The notes under the pieces were generated by a model. That model searched no databases. It was given only the letters and a program-made list of their open reading frames with translations, and was not told the DNA's origin. A DNA stretch of 64,000 bases from Kaistia geumhonensis. Lineage in GTDB: Bacteria > Pseudomonadota > Alphaproteobacteria > Rhizobiales > Kaistiaceae. The translations under genes were made by a program, and so were the position numbers. The stretch is from positions 124,001-188,000 of the forward strand of contig NZ_JAUSWJ010000001.1 of the NCBI RefSeq assembly GCF_030815145.1. Direction: 5' to 3'. Shown piece by piece: positions 17,018-25,203 of the stretch (the stretch's first letter is position 1; each line of letters starts with the position of its first letter).

Positions 17018-17033
17018 TTTCCCGTTCGGTAAA
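17018..17033. promoter_or_regulatory. HipB-type operator 3, at the hipB start
   Basis: TTTCCCG-TT-CGGTAAA has one mismatch between arms. It ends 4 bases before ATG 17038, so bound protein would block transcription or initiation. If ATG 17011 is the true start, the site lies within the first codons. Confidence 0.6.
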
Positions 17034-17037
17034 TATC

Positions 17038-17280
17038 ATGGCCAGACGCAACCTCACCACCGCCGAGATCGGCGACATCGTCCGAACCACCCGCAAGGCC
17101 GCTGGCCTGCGGCAGGACGAGCTTGCGGGTGCAGCGGGCGTCGGCCTGCGCTTCATCGTCGATCTCGAGGCCGGCAAGCCGACCGCGCAGATCGGCAAGA
17201 CGCTTCAGGTCCTGGCGGCGCTCGGATGCTCACTCGATATCACACCGCCGCCCGACACCAAAGGAGCGCGCAAGGCATGA
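17038..17280 (+). CDS. hipB: HipB/Y4mF-type HTH antitoxin
   Basis: 80 aa from ATG 17038. It has a Cro/C1-type HTH with Leu-Arg-Gln-Asp-Glu-Leu-Ala-Gly-Ala-Ala-Gly-Val-Gly-Leu-Arg-Phe-Ile and Asp-Leu-Glu-Ala-Gly-Lys-Pro-Thr, close to Y4mF-family antitoxins. It should bind and neutralise HipA and repress the operon through the three upstream dyads. An in-frame ATG at 17011 has AGGA 4 bases upstream and would add 9 residues, so the start is not certain. The gene overlaps hipA by 4 bases. Confidence 0.85.
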   Translation: MARRNLTTAEIGDIVRTTRKAAGLRQDELAGAAGVGLRFIVDLEAGKPTAQIGKTLQVLAALGCSLDITPPPDTKGARKA

Positions 17281-18596
17281 CGCGCACCCTCGATATCTGG
17301 TGGGACGGGCGCCTGGTAGGCCAGCTGACGCAGGACAAGCACGGTGAACTCGGCTTTGCCTACGCGCCGGAATGGCTGAGTGATGAGGCGACGCAGCCCT
17401 TGTCCGCCTCGCTGCCCAAGCGGGCGGAGCCGTTCACCCGTCGCGAGTGCCGCCCGTTTTTCGGCGGTCTTCTGCCGGAGGAAAGCCAGCGCGATGCCGC
17501 GGCTCAGGCACTTGGCGTGTCGCGCGCCAATGATTTCGCCCTTCTTGATCGCCTCGGCGGCGATGTGGCGGGCGCGCTCCAGCTTCTGCCGCCCGGCGAA
17601 GGTCCGGCCCCTCTTGTCCCCGATCAACGGCCAACCCCGATTGACGATGCAGGGTTGATCCGGGTTCTGGACGCGCTGCCCGTCCGCCCACTGCTCGCAG
17701 GCGAGGAAGGCCTCCGTCTCTCGCTCGCCGGCGCGCAATCGAAGGTGCCGGTGGTTCTGCTGGATGAAGCTGTGGCGTTGCCTGCGCCGGGCCAGCCGAC
17801 GACGCATATTCTGAAGCCTCCGATATCGCGGTTTGCGGCCACGACCGAGAACGAGGCCTTCGTGATGCGTCTTGCCGCCGCCATTGGTCTCGATGTCGCG
17901 CCGGTGGAAGCGCGCACCGTCAAGGATCGAACATTTCTGCTGGTCCAGCGCTATGACCGCGCCACCGGCGACGATGGCTTCGTGCGCCGGATCCATCAGG
18001 AGGATTTCTGCCAAGCGCTCGGCGTGCCGCCGGAGACCAAGTACGCCAGCGAGGGCGGCCCTACGTTCAAGGATTGCTTCGCGCTGCTCCGCCGCGTTGC
18101 CGCAAGGCCCGCTGTGGATGTGCTGAAGCTCCTCGATGCCGTGATCTTCAATGTGATCGCCGGGAACGCCGACGCCCACGGCAAGAATTTCTCGATCCTC
18201 TATGACGCCGAAGGTCCACGCCTCGCCCCGCTCTACGACTTGCTGGCAACGGTTGCCTACCCCGATCTCTCGCCGAAATTCGCCATGAAGATTGGGAAAC
18301 GGGCGACGCTTGCCGAACTGGACGCGAGGGGGTGGGCAGCGTTCGCGGCGGACGCGGGTGTCGGCCTGCCGCTGATACGCAGGCGGGTCGCGGAGATCAG
18401 CAAGGGCGTGATCGCGAGAACAGGCGAGGTTGCGGCCGATTTGGTCCGCCCTGGCTTCGATCGGACGTCGATCGAAAGTCTTGCCGCGATGGTCCGCGAA
18501 CGAGCGGAGCGCTGCGCGCTGACGGTAGCGGAATCCGGCCGCTCGGCCAATCAACAGCGCGATGGAGGGAATGTCGAAGGGAGCAATGGCGAATGA
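17277..18596 (+). CDS. hipA: HipA-family serine/threonine kinase toxin
   Basis: 439 aa. The N-terminal HipA domain (residues 1-105) is followed by the kinase core. Compared with E. coli HipA, the key residues are present: Ser149 in Arg-Leu-Ser-Leu-Ala-Gly-Ala-Gln (autophosphorylation site), Lys180 in His-Ile-Leu-Lys-Pro-Pro, Asp299 in Asn-Ala-Asp-Ala-His-Gly-Lys-Asn and Asp321 in Tyr-Asp-Leu. E. coli HipA phosphorylates glutamyl-tRNA synthetase and causes dormancy; the target here is inferred. ATG 17277 overlaps the hipB stop (ATGA). A third gene is coupled to it downstream. Confidence 0.93.
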   Translation: MTRTLDIWWDGRLVGQLTQDKHGELGFAYAPEWLSDEATQPLSASLPKRAEPFTRRECRPFFGGLLPEESQRDAAAQALGVSRANDFALLDRLGGDVAGALQLLPPGEGPAPLVPDQRPTPIDDAGLIRVLDALPVRPLLAGEEGLRLSLAGAQSKVPVVLLDEAVALPAPGQPTTHILKPPISRFAATTENEAFVMRLAAAIGLDVAPVEARTVKDRTFLLVQRYDRATGDDGFVRRIHQEDFCQALGVPPETKYASEGGPTFKDCFALLRRVAARPAVDVLKLLDAVIFNVIAGNADAHGKNFSILYDAEGPRLAPLYDLLATVAYPDLSPKFAMKIGKRATLAELDARGWAAFAADAGVGLPLIRRRVAEISKGVIARTGEVAADLVRPGFDRTSIESLAAMVRERAERCALTVAESGRSANQQRDGGNVEGSNGE

Positions 18597-19129
18597 CATT
18601 TCTCTACTTCGCGTATGGCTCCAACATGTTGCCGGCCCGCCTGCTTGGCCGCTGCCCGTCTGCGAGGGTCGTAGGGACGGGAGTTGCACGCGCCTGGAGT
18701 CTTGCGTTTTCGAAGGCGAGTAAGGACGGCTCAGGAAAAGCGACCTTGGTGACCGACCCGAATTCGGCCGTGCCCGGAGTCATTTTCGAGATTGATCTGG
18801 CCGAACGAGAGCAGTTGGACCGGCACGAGGGGGTCGGCTATGGCTACCGGCGCGACGACACCTTCGCCATCGAGGGAAGCAGCGTTCCGGCGAGCAGCTA
18901 TCTTGGCACCTCGTTGGACAACACATTGCGGCCTTTCGATTGGTACCTCGCGACCGTCATTGCCGGCGCGGAATATCATGGGCTGGATACAGCTCATGTC
19001 GCCGCACTGAGGGGCACGCGCTTCGTCGAGGATACTGAATTGGGTCGAAGGACTCGCGTCGAAGCCATTGAGGCGATGCGAGAGCATGGCATTGAGGATT
19101 ACCGAACGCTTCTTGAACGCCTGGGATGA
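18593..19129 (+). CDS. gamma-glutamylcyclotransferase-like protein coupled to hipBA
   Basis: 178 aa. The N-terminal Phe-Ala-Tyr-Gly-Ser-Asn-Met motif (residues 6-12) is the substrate loop of the AIG2/GGCT fold, and a Leu-Asp-Arg-His-Glu-Gly segment supplies the likely catalytic Glu. These enzymes cyclise gamma-glutamyl groups to 5-oxoproline. The ATG overlaps the hipA stop (ATGA), so it is the third gene of the operon. A role in the toxin system (for example acting on glutamyl compounds or a modified protein) is speculative. Confidence 0.8.
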   Translation: MTFLYFAYGSNMLPARLLGRCPSARVVGTGVARAWSLAFSKASKDGSGKATLVTDPNSAVPGVIFEIDLAEREQLDRHEGVGYGYRRDDTFAIEGSSVPASSYLGTSLDNTLRPFDWYLATVIAGAEYHGLDTAHVAALRGTRFVEDTELGRRTRVEAIEAMREHGIEDYRTLLERLG

Positions 19130-19147
19130 GCCGTTCCGAACGGTACC

Positions 19148-19570
19148 TTAGCCATCTTGTGCGTCCACCCCGCTGATATCGTCCGGAATCTCCCTCAAGA
19201 AGCTTTGCCCCTTCTGCAGGCGCCTCCCCAGCGTCTCGATGAAGCCTTCATAGCGTTCCCGCCCTTTGGCCTGTGCTGACGCCTGAGCATCGTTCGGCAA
19301 AGGCGGCGTGATCGTCAGCCAGAACCGGACGAACAGGGCGAGGGTTTCTGCGGTGACGCCGAGGTCGCGCTCGAGACGCTGGACCTGACGCGACAGCCGA
19401 TCAAGGCGGCGCGCGAACGCGGCCTCGCGCTTGTCGGCGCCATCGGGTGACAGGAACGACGCAACCGCCGCTTCGACGATCGCGGAGCGGGAGAGCTTCT
19501 TGCGGTCGGCGAGATCGGCGATCTGGCGGAGCATCTCGGGCGGGAAATAGACGTTCATCCGGTCGCGCAT
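19148..19570 (-). CDS. CopG/ribbon-helix-helix protein of the transfer region
   Basis: 140 aa. The N-terminus (Met-Asn-Val-Tyr-Phe-Pro-Pro-Glu-Met-Leu-Arg-Gln-Ile, then Leu-Ser-Arg-Ser-Ala-Ile-Val) fits a ribbon-helix-helix DNA-binding domain. The rest is helical with a coiled-coil-like Arg-Leu-Asp-Arg-Leu-Ser-Arg-Gln-Val repeat. ATG 19570 has GAGG 5 bases upstream and lies 7 bases after the traG stop. Such CopG genes sit between traG and trbB in related elements and may act in relaxosome control. Confidence 0.85.
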   Translation of the reverse strand: MRDRMNVYFPPEMLRQIADLADRKKLSRSAIVEAAVASFLSPDGADKREAAFARRLDRLSRQVQRLERDLGVTAETLALFVRFWLTITPPLPNDAQASAQAKGRERYEGFIETLGRRLQKGQSFLREIPDDISGVDAQDG

Positions 19571-19577
19571 GGCCGCC

Positions 19578-21566
19578 TCACAAATCGATGCCATCATTAG
19601 GATCGAGCGCCACCTGTCGCGCGACGCCGCGCATCTGCTGCCGCAGCGCCTGCCGCTGCCGCGCTGCGTCTTCCGGCTCATCGTCCAGCATGATGGAAAA
19701 CTCGTCGGCCGCGGCAGGTCCGGTTGTTTCCTTGGCGATCGCGACATGGTCGGGCAGCTCCGGCTCGCGCCGCAGCCCGCCATTGGCGGCATCTTCCGCC
19801 TTGTCGAGCTGGGCCGCGAGGTCTGCGTCCGGCCGCTGCGGCTTCAACTCGGACCAGGCGTCCTTTCGGGTCGAACGCCCGCATTTCGCCGGGTCCGGCG
19901 ATGGCAGGACGCGCTCCTTGAAGCGGCGATCCTCGAAGTAACGGGCCTTCTTGGCTCGGATGGGATGGACACCGGCGGCCATGACGATCTCGTCTGTCGC
20001 GGGCAGCTGCATCACCTCGCCGGGCGTGAGGAGCGGCCGCGCCGTCTCCGAGCGCGAGACCATCAGATGACCCAGCCAGGGGCTGAGCCGATGCCCGGCA
20101 TAGTTCCGCATCGCCTTCATCTCGGTCGCGGTGCCGAGCGCGTCGCTGACGCGCTTGGCGGTGCGTTCGTCATTGGTGGCGAAGCTCACGCGCACATGGC
20201 AGTTGTCGAGGATCGCGTTATTCGGGCCATAGGCCTTCTCGATCTGGTTCAATGACTGGGCGATGAGGAATGACTTCAGGCCGTAACCCGCCATGAAGGC
20301 GAGCGCGCTCTCGAAGAAGTCGAGGCTGCCGAGCGCCGGGAACTCGTCGAGCATCATCAGCACGCGATGCCGCCGGTCTCGCGCATGCAGATCCTCGGTC
20401 AGGCGTCGGCCGATCTGGTTGAGCACGAGCCGGATCAACGGCTTCGTCCGGGAGATGTCGGATGGCGGAACCACGAGGTAGAGCGTTGCTGGCCTTTCAT
20501 CGGCGATGAGGTCGGCGATCCGCCAGTCGCAGCGGCGCGTCACTTCCGCCACCACCGGGTCGCGATAGAGGCCCAAGAAGGACATGGCGGTGGACAGGAC
20601 GCCTGAGCGCTCGTTGTCGCTCTTGTTGAGGAGTTCGCGCGCCGTCGACGCCACCACGGGATGAGGGCTGCCAGGGCCGAGATGCGGCGTGGTCATCATC
20701 GCCTTCAGCGTCGCCTCGATCGGGCGGCGCGGATCCGACAGGAAGGCGGCGACACCGGCGAGCGTCTTCTCCTCTTCCGCGTACAGCACATGCAGGATGG
20801 CGCCGACGAGCAAAGAATGGCTCGTCTTCTCCCAGTGATTGCGCTTGTCGAGTGAGCCCTCGGGGTCGACGAGCACGTCGGCGACGTTTTGCACGTCGCG
20901 GACTTCCCACTCGCCGCGACGCACTTCCAGAAGCGGGTTGTAAGCGGCCGACTTGGCGTTGGTGGGATCGAACAGCAGGACGCGGCCGTGCCTGGCGCGG
21001 AAGCCGGCGGTCAGCTGCCAGTTCTCGCCCTTGATGTCGTGGACGATAGCGGAGCCCGGCCAGGTGAGGAGCGTGGGAACGACGAGGCCGACACCCTTGC
21101 CCGATCGGGTCGGCGCGAAGCACAGGACATGCTCAGGCCCGTCGTGCCGGAGATAGGCGTCGCCGAGCTTGCCGAGGACGACGCCATCGGGTCCGAGCAG
21201 GCCCGCTGCCCTCACCTCCCGGAGTTCAGCCCAGCGGGCCGAGCCGTAGGTCTCGACGTTCTTCGCCTCACGGGCACGCCATACCGACATTGCGATGGCG
21301 ACGGCGATGGAGATGAAGCCGCCTGAGGCGGCGATCACCGCGCCTTCGACAAAGATCGGAGGGGCATAGGCGTCGTAGAAATACCACCACCAGAAGAAGG
21401 CGGGGGGGTAGTAGACCGGCCAACCCGCCAGCTCGAACCAGGGCGTGCCGAGCTGCGCCTGAAAGCCAAGCCGCCAGGCAGTCCATTGGGTCGCGCCCCA
21501 GGTCGTGAGCAGCACGATGAGGAACACGGTGGTGATCTGGCCCCAGAGGATTTTCGTCGCAGACAT
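19578..21566 (-). CDS. traG: type IV coupling protein TraG/VirD4
   Basis: 662 aa. Two or three N-terminal membrane segments (about residues 10-30, 52-70 and 76-95) are followed by the RecA-like ATPase with Walker A Pro-Thr-Arg-Ser-Gly-Lys-Gly (about 152-158) and Walker B Val-Leu-Met-Met-Leu-Asp-Glu-Phe-Pro (about 400). It links the relaxase-DNA complex to the channel and pumps DNA. The ATG at 21566 is chosen because the upstream extension is low-complexity. It is intact, although its partner relaxase is broken. Confidence 0.95.
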   Translation of the reverse strand: MSATKILWGQITTVFLIVLLTTWGATQWTAWRLGFQAQLGTPWFELAGWPVYYPPAFFWWWYFYDAYAPPIFVEGAVIAASGGFISIAVAIAMSVWRAREAKNVETYGSARWAELREVRAAGLLGPDGVVLGKLGDAYLRHDGPEHVLCFAPTRSGKGVGLVVPTLLTWPGSAIVHDIKGENWQLTAGFRARHGRVLLFDPTNAKSAAYNPLLEVRRGEWEVRDVQNVADVLVDPEGSLDKRNHWEKTSHSLLVGAILHVLYAEEEKTLAGVAAFLSDPRRPIEATLKAMMTTPHLGPGSPHPVVASTARELLNKSDNERSGVLSTAMSFLGLYRDPVVAEVTRRCDWRIADLIADERPATLYLVVPPSDISRTKPLIRLVLNQIGRRLTEDLHARDRRHRVLMMLDEFPALGSLDFFESALAFMAGYGLKSFLIAQSLNQIEKAYGPNNAILDNCHVRVSFATNDERTAKRVSDALGTATEMKAMRNYAGHRLSPWLGHLMVSRSETARPLLTPGEVMQLPATDEIVMAAGVHPIRAKKARYFEDRRFKERVLPSPDPAKCGRSTRKDAWSELKPQRPDADLAAQLDKAEDAANGGLRREPELPDHVAIAKETTGPAAADEFSIMLDDEPEDAARQRQALRQQMRGVARQVALDPNDGIDL

Positions 21567-21595
21567 CGGCGGCGGAGTCCTTTCTTCCTTGTTGG

Positions 21596-22186
21596 CTAGA
21601 GGGCGAGCCCGCGCTTGCGACCGAGGCCCCATTCGATGCCGCCGCCGTCCTTCACGGCGCCCGCGACATGCTGGCCGAGCTTGCGCTCGATCTCGCGGGA
21701 CCAGGGCACGAGCTGGAAGCCGAGGCCGTTGTCGATCATCGCGAAGCGGCCGGAGGAGAGGTCGAGACGCTGGCGATAGGTGCCCGCGACCTGATCACCG
21801 GCGGTCGGTTTCATGTGCGCCAGACCGGTCTCGGCGGAGAGGCGCGCCCCGACCGCATCCAGTTCGCGCCGCCGCAGCGTGGCGAGGAGGTCGCGTTGCA
21901 GGATGATCCGCTGGCCTTGGCGGCGACCGAGGCCTTGGTCTGCGAGATGCTCAGCCCGCGCTTGCAGAGCGTCGCGCACCTCGCGGCCGAAGCCCCCCAT
22001 CGACAGCGGTATAGGGTCCGCTTCCACCAGCCGATGGTCCAGCCAGGTGGCCCCCGGCGCCTTGATCTGCTGGCCGAGTTCGAGGTCTGACCGGCTCGCG
22101 AGAACAAGCGTCGGGCGCGGCTCATCGGCTCGGCCAAAGCGCCGAACCTCAACGATGCCGCCGATCGCAGGCGCATGCTCGAAGGC
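21596..22186 (-). pseudogene. 3' remnant of a VirD2-like relaxase (DUF3363)
   Basis: Only about 196 C-terminal codons are left. They match the end of DUF3363-type relaxases: Gly-Ala-Thr-Trp-Leu-Asp, Ala-Gly-Thr-Tyr-Arg-Gln-Arg-Leu, Phe-Ala-Met-Ile-Asp-Asn-Gly-Leu-Gly-Phe-Gln-Leu-Val-Pro-Trp. The N-terminal catalytic part with its Tyr and His motifs is absent. Upstream in the same frame the sequence is the antitoxin-like gene read in another frame, so the junction (about 22186-22210) is a deletion. It lies 29 bases before traG, as intact relaxases do in related elements. No other relaxase is visible in the element. Confidence 0.88.
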
Positions 22187-22487
22187 TTCGGCGGGCGGCG
22201 GATCTCGTATGCCTGTAGTCGCCCTCGAAGCAGGCCCCATCGCCCTGGCTCCAGAAGCCCGAAAACCAGATGCAGGGTTTCGAGCGGGTGCCGCCGCCGA
22301 ACAGCCGGACGGAGCGCGTCCTGAGGCTGATGCCGAGGATCGCGCAGATACGTTCGAAGTCGTCATAGACGAACTCGAACCAGTCATAATCGAAGCCGCC
22401 CTCGCGGTACCATTGGCGCGCGGCGCCCTTCGCCGCCTCGGAAAGTTCGTCGAGGCGATAGACGATGGTTTCGATGATCTCAGGCAT
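22149..22487 (-). pseudogene. 3'-truncated 'antitoxin of toxin-antitoxin stability system'-like gene
   Basis: 112 codons. The first about 94 (starting Met-Pro-Glu-Ile-Ile-Glu-Thr, with Trp-Phe-Ser-Gly-Phe-Trp-Ser-Gln-Gly-Asp-Gly-Ala-Cys-Phe-Glu-Gly) match a family of about 200-residue proteins common on these ICEs and often labelled antitoxin. After Tyr-Arg-His-Thr the frame runs into relaxase DNA in the wrong frame and stops. GGAGGTGAT stands 4 bases before ATG 22487, so it is probably still expressed. The start overlaps the previous gene by 8 bases. Confidence 0.8.
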
Positions 22488-22896
22488 CGGAATCACCTCC
22501 ATCCACCGTTGCGGCGAGCCAGCCATCGGTGTCGATCCATCCGACGGTCTCGCCCGTCCCGAGGTCGAGGACGTGCGCGCCGCCGCCAAACGCACCGAGC
22601 CGGGGCCGCGAGCAGGTATTGGCGTATTGGAAGCCCCAACGGCCTTTCAGGCTGAATTCCGCCGCGCAGAGTTTCACGAACTGGATCAGCCGTTCGGGAT
22701 CGCCGGAGACGTCATCCCGTAACCAGAGCTGCGAGCCGCCGTGCTCCCGCTGGATGGAGAGAAGGAAGCCCTCCGACGGCGGTTCTTCTGACGCGCCAGC
22801 CTCGGACAAGGCATTGTAGAGATCGAGCGCACGCGCGGCATTTTGTGGCGTGCCGACGTCGAGCAGGCACGAGAAGTGCGTGAAATAGTCTGCCAT
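22480..22896 (-). CDS. ICE-associated protein of unknown function
   Basis: 138 aa. No domain recognised. It is acidic, with Trp-Gly-Phe-Gln-Tyr-Ala-Asn-Thr-Cys in the middle and a C-terminal Gly-Gly-Gly-Ala-His-Val-Leu-Asp-Leu segment. The start codon is clear and the gene is translationally linked (8-base overlap) to the truncated antitoxin-like gene. A terminator-like hairpin lies just upstream (22916-22942), so it may have its own promoter. Proteins like this accompany the ParB and ArdC genes on related elements, as I recall. Confidence 0.65.
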   Translation of the reverse strand: MADYFTHFSCLLDVGTPQNAARALDLYNALSEAGASEEPPSEGFLLSIQREHGGSQLWLRDDVSGDPERLIQFVKLCAAEFSLKGRWGFQYANTCSRPRLGAFGGGAHVLDLGTGETVGWIDTDGWLAATVDGGDSDA

Positions 22897-22915
22897 GACA
22901 GTCTCCCACGAACAT

Positions 22916-22942
22916 GGAAAAGCCCGGCGTGGCGACCGGGCT
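22916..22942 (-). terminator. intrinsic terminator after the ParB-like gene
   Basis: On the minus strand, AGCCCGG (22942-22936) pairs with CCGGGCT (22927-22921) around an 8-base loop, followed directly by a run of T (22920-22918). A second perfect 9-bp hairpin (GCGGGACCG / CGGTCCCGC, 22969-22992) lies just after the ParB stop. Confidence 0.7.
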
Positions 22943-23001
22943 GATGGAACGGGCGTGTGAGGAAAGATGCGGGACCGCCGGAGCGGTCCCGCCTGGATCG
23001 G

Positions 23002-25146
23002 CTACTCGGCGGCAATGGCCGGGAGCGGCTCCGCATCCTCGTCCGAGGCTTCCTCGTCGCCAGACAGAAACGCCGGAAGATCCATGGAGCTTGCCTGAGC
23101 TTCGGGTTCGCCCGCTTCGGACGATGTGTGCGTCTCAGCGAGCCGCAGCGGCTCGGGGAGCCACCGGGCGTCGGCGAGAAGGCGTTCGGCTTCCTTGGCC
23201 ATCTCAGCCTTCTTCAGATGCTCGATGAGCTGCGCCGCCCGGTCTCCCGCGCCCTCACGCACGGCCTCGACGATGCGACGCTTCGGCACCCGGCCGAGAT
23301 AATTGTCGACCGAAGGACGCCATCCGGCCTCCACCATGTCGAGACCAGTCGCCCGCGCGAGCCGGTCGGCCTGGGTGAGACGGCGTTGGAGCCCGTGCTG
23401 GGACACGCCGTTCCCCCCGTAGGGGTTCGGCTTCTCGTAAAGTGCGTTGACGCCGAAGCTCACGCAATGAGCGAGCAGCGAGAGTCGGCTCGCATCGTCG
23501 AGTGCCGACAGCCAGTCCCAGAGCGCCCGATCGTCCTGCGGAAGATCGGCCTTCCAGGCGTCCTGACGCTCCGCGATCGCGCGTGCGGAGGGGCTGTCCT
23601 TGAGGTCGGCGGCCTGCGCTGGGAAGAAGACGTGCCGCACGGACGCTTCGAGGCATCCGCCCCCGGTGTTGGTGCGCTGGAACGTGTCGATGACGAGCTT
23701 GTGCAGCAGCGCCGTCAACGCGATCTGCGGGTTGCTCGCCACGGCGTCGCGCAGCGCAAGCGTGCGATGGGCGGTCAATTCGATCACCAGGCGCTCGGGC
23801 AACGGCTTGATCACGTCGTCCTCGTCGTCCTCGCTTTCTATCGGCTGCCCGCCGACCGTGATGACGGTGCGGGATGTGCCACTCGGTCCGGGTTCGCCGG
23901 CTTGGCCGCTGGTCGTCGCCGTAGCGCCATCGGTCTCGGCATCGGGCAGGACGAGGGGCGCCTCGTCGTCCGGGCGAACATAGCCGCGGTCGGCCACGGG
24001 CCTGCCGTCCGCGCCGATGCTCACGAAGACGCCTGCACGGGTGATGTCGCTCGGATCAAAGATCACCGGCCGGTTGTCGAGCCCGCCAAGTAGGGCCCCG
24101 ATCTCGCCGAGCCGCGCATCGACCTCGTCGGGCAGTTCGTCCGCATCTTCATACTCGGCCTCGAGCCGTTGATACTCGGCGTTGAGTGCGTCGATCGTGG
24201 CCTGCTCGTCAGCCGATCGTTCGGCGGCGACGCCCTCGATCTGGCGCAGACCGTGGGTGTGACCGTAAGGGAAGTCGGTAGCGACCTCGATCCACTTCCA
24301 GCCTTCGGCCGCGATGGCCTCGGCCTCTGTCTTCAGCTTGGCGGCAACCAGGGCATCGAGCAGGGCGACATCGGCGAGCCAGCCGCCATCGTCCTGTTGG
24401 AAGAGATCGCGCAGGACCGTGCCGCCAGCGGCTTCATAGGCATCGAGCCCGACGAACATGGCGCGGCGGTCCGACGCGCGCACCGTCTTCTCGGTCAGCA
24501 TCCGGCGGATCTGATAAGGCTCCTTGGACCAGGAGCCTGCGATCGTCTCCCAGACCTGTTCCTGCCTTTGATGGTCGGCGCTGACCGTGAAGGCCATCAG
24601 CTGCTCCAGTGTCATGCCGTCCTCGGCATAGATGTCGAGAAGCTTCGGTGAGACGCCGGCAAGGCGCAGACGCTGCTTCACCACATGGGCGGAGGTGAAG
24701 AAAGCCGCGGCGATGTCTTCCTCGGACTGTCCCTTGTCGCGCAGCGCCTGGAACGCCCGGAACTGATCTAGCGGGTGGAGCGGGGCACGCTGAAGGTTCT
24801 CCGCGAGGGAGTCGTCTTCGGCCAGGATCGGCGTCGCGGGATCGCGCACCACGCACGGCACGGGAGCAGTCTTGGCGAGGCGCTTCTGCTTCACCAGACG
24901 CTCGAGCGCCCGGTAGCGACGCCCGCCGGCCGGGATTTCGTACAGGCCGGTCTCTGCGCCGTCGGCATCGAGGACGGGCCGGACGTTGAGGCTCTGCAGG
25001 AGACCGCGGCGCGCGATGTCCTCGGCCAGTTCCTCGATCGAAATGCCGGCTTTGATGCGCCGGACGTTCGCCTGCGAGAGCGTGAGCTTGTTGAAGGGGA
25101 TGTCGCGCGACGGCGACAGGGTGATCTTCTGAATGGCAGTGGCCAT
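23002..25146 (-). CDS. ParB-like partition/nuclease-domain protein of the ICE
   Basis: 714 aa, much longer than chromosomal ParB. The N-terminal ParB domain shows Ile-Ala-Arg-Arg-Gly-Leu-Leu-Gln-Ser-Leu (about 44-53), Gly-Gly-Arg-Arg-Tyr-Arg-Ala (74-80) and Leu-Ala-Glu-Asn-Leu-Gln-Arg (114-120, CTP/box III type). An HTH region follows (about 130-190), then a long domain with an acidic linker (about 330-450) and a C-terminal part of unknown role. Plasmid and ICE ParB-like proteins of this length are common; no ParA partner is visible here. ATG 25146 follows a structured leader (25147-25202) that contains GGAGA. Confidence 0.9.
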   Translation of the reverse strand: MATAIQKITLSPSRDIPFNKLTLSQANVRRIKAGISIEELAEDIARRGLLQSLNVRPVLDADGAETGLYEIPAGGRRYRALERLVKQKRLAKTAPVPCVVRDPATPILAEDDSLAENLQRAPLHPLDQFRAFQALRDKGQSEEDIAAAFFTSAHVVKQRLRLAGVSPKLLDIYAEDGMTLEQLMAFTVSADHQRQEQVWETIAGSWSKEPYQIRRMLTEKTVRASDRRAMFVGLDAYEAAGGTVLRDLFQQDDGGWLADVALLDALVAAKLKTEAEAIAAEGWKWIEVATDFPYGHTHGLRQIEGVAAERSADEQATIDALNAEYQRLEAEYEDADELPDEVDARLGEIGALLGGLDNRPVIFDPSDITRAGVFVSIGADGRPVADRGYVRPDDEAPLVLPDAETDGATATTSGQAGEPGPSGTSRTVITVGGQPIESEDDEDDVIKPLPERLVIELTAHRTLALRDAVASNPQIALTALLHKLVIDTFQRTNTGGGCLEASVRHVFFPAQAADLKDSPSARAIAERQDAWKADLPQDDRALWDWLSALDDASRLSLLAHCVSFGVNALYEKPNPYGGNGVSQHGLQRRLTQADRLARATGLDMVEAGWRPSVDNYLGRVPKRRIVEAVREGAGDRAAQLIEHLKKAEMAKEAERLLADARWLPEPLRLAETHTSSEAGEPEAQASSMDLPAFLSGDEEASDEDAEPLPAIAAE

Positions 25147-25202
25147 GACAGGTCTCCGCGACGGGCGGCCGGGAGCCTCTCTCCCGACCTCCAACCCGTC
25201 AC
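25147..25202 (-). promoter_or_regulatory. structured mRNA leader of the ParB-like gene
   Basis: The 56 bases before the ATG are nearly the same as those before the ardC-like gene (26276-26330). Outer arms GACGGG / CCCGTC enclose an inner stem GGAG / CTCC with a conserved GGGAGAGAGG loop, and the ribosome-binding GGAGA follows the stem. The inner stem covaries with the other copy (GAAG / CTTC), which supports an RNA structure. The likely role is translational or transcriptional control shared by both genes. Confidence 0.65.
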
Positions 25203-25203
25203 G

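Larger units (their letters stand above)
16736..17037. promoter_or_regulatory. divergent promoter region between trbB and hipB
   Basis: About 300 bases with no credible gene. It holds three inverted-repeat operators (separate entries) on the hipB side. HipB binding here could also influence the divergent trb operon. I see no clear sigma70-type -35/-10 pair for either direction. Confidence 0.55.

Noticed and set aside
17205-18689. 494-codon open frame on the minus strand
   Set aside because: Antisense to hipA, whose kinase residues are all present. The antisense product has no recognisable motif.
21596-22387. Intact 263-aa relaxase gene starting at 22387
   Set aside because: Codons before about 22186 are the antitoxin-like gene read in the wrong frame; only the part after it matches relaxases.
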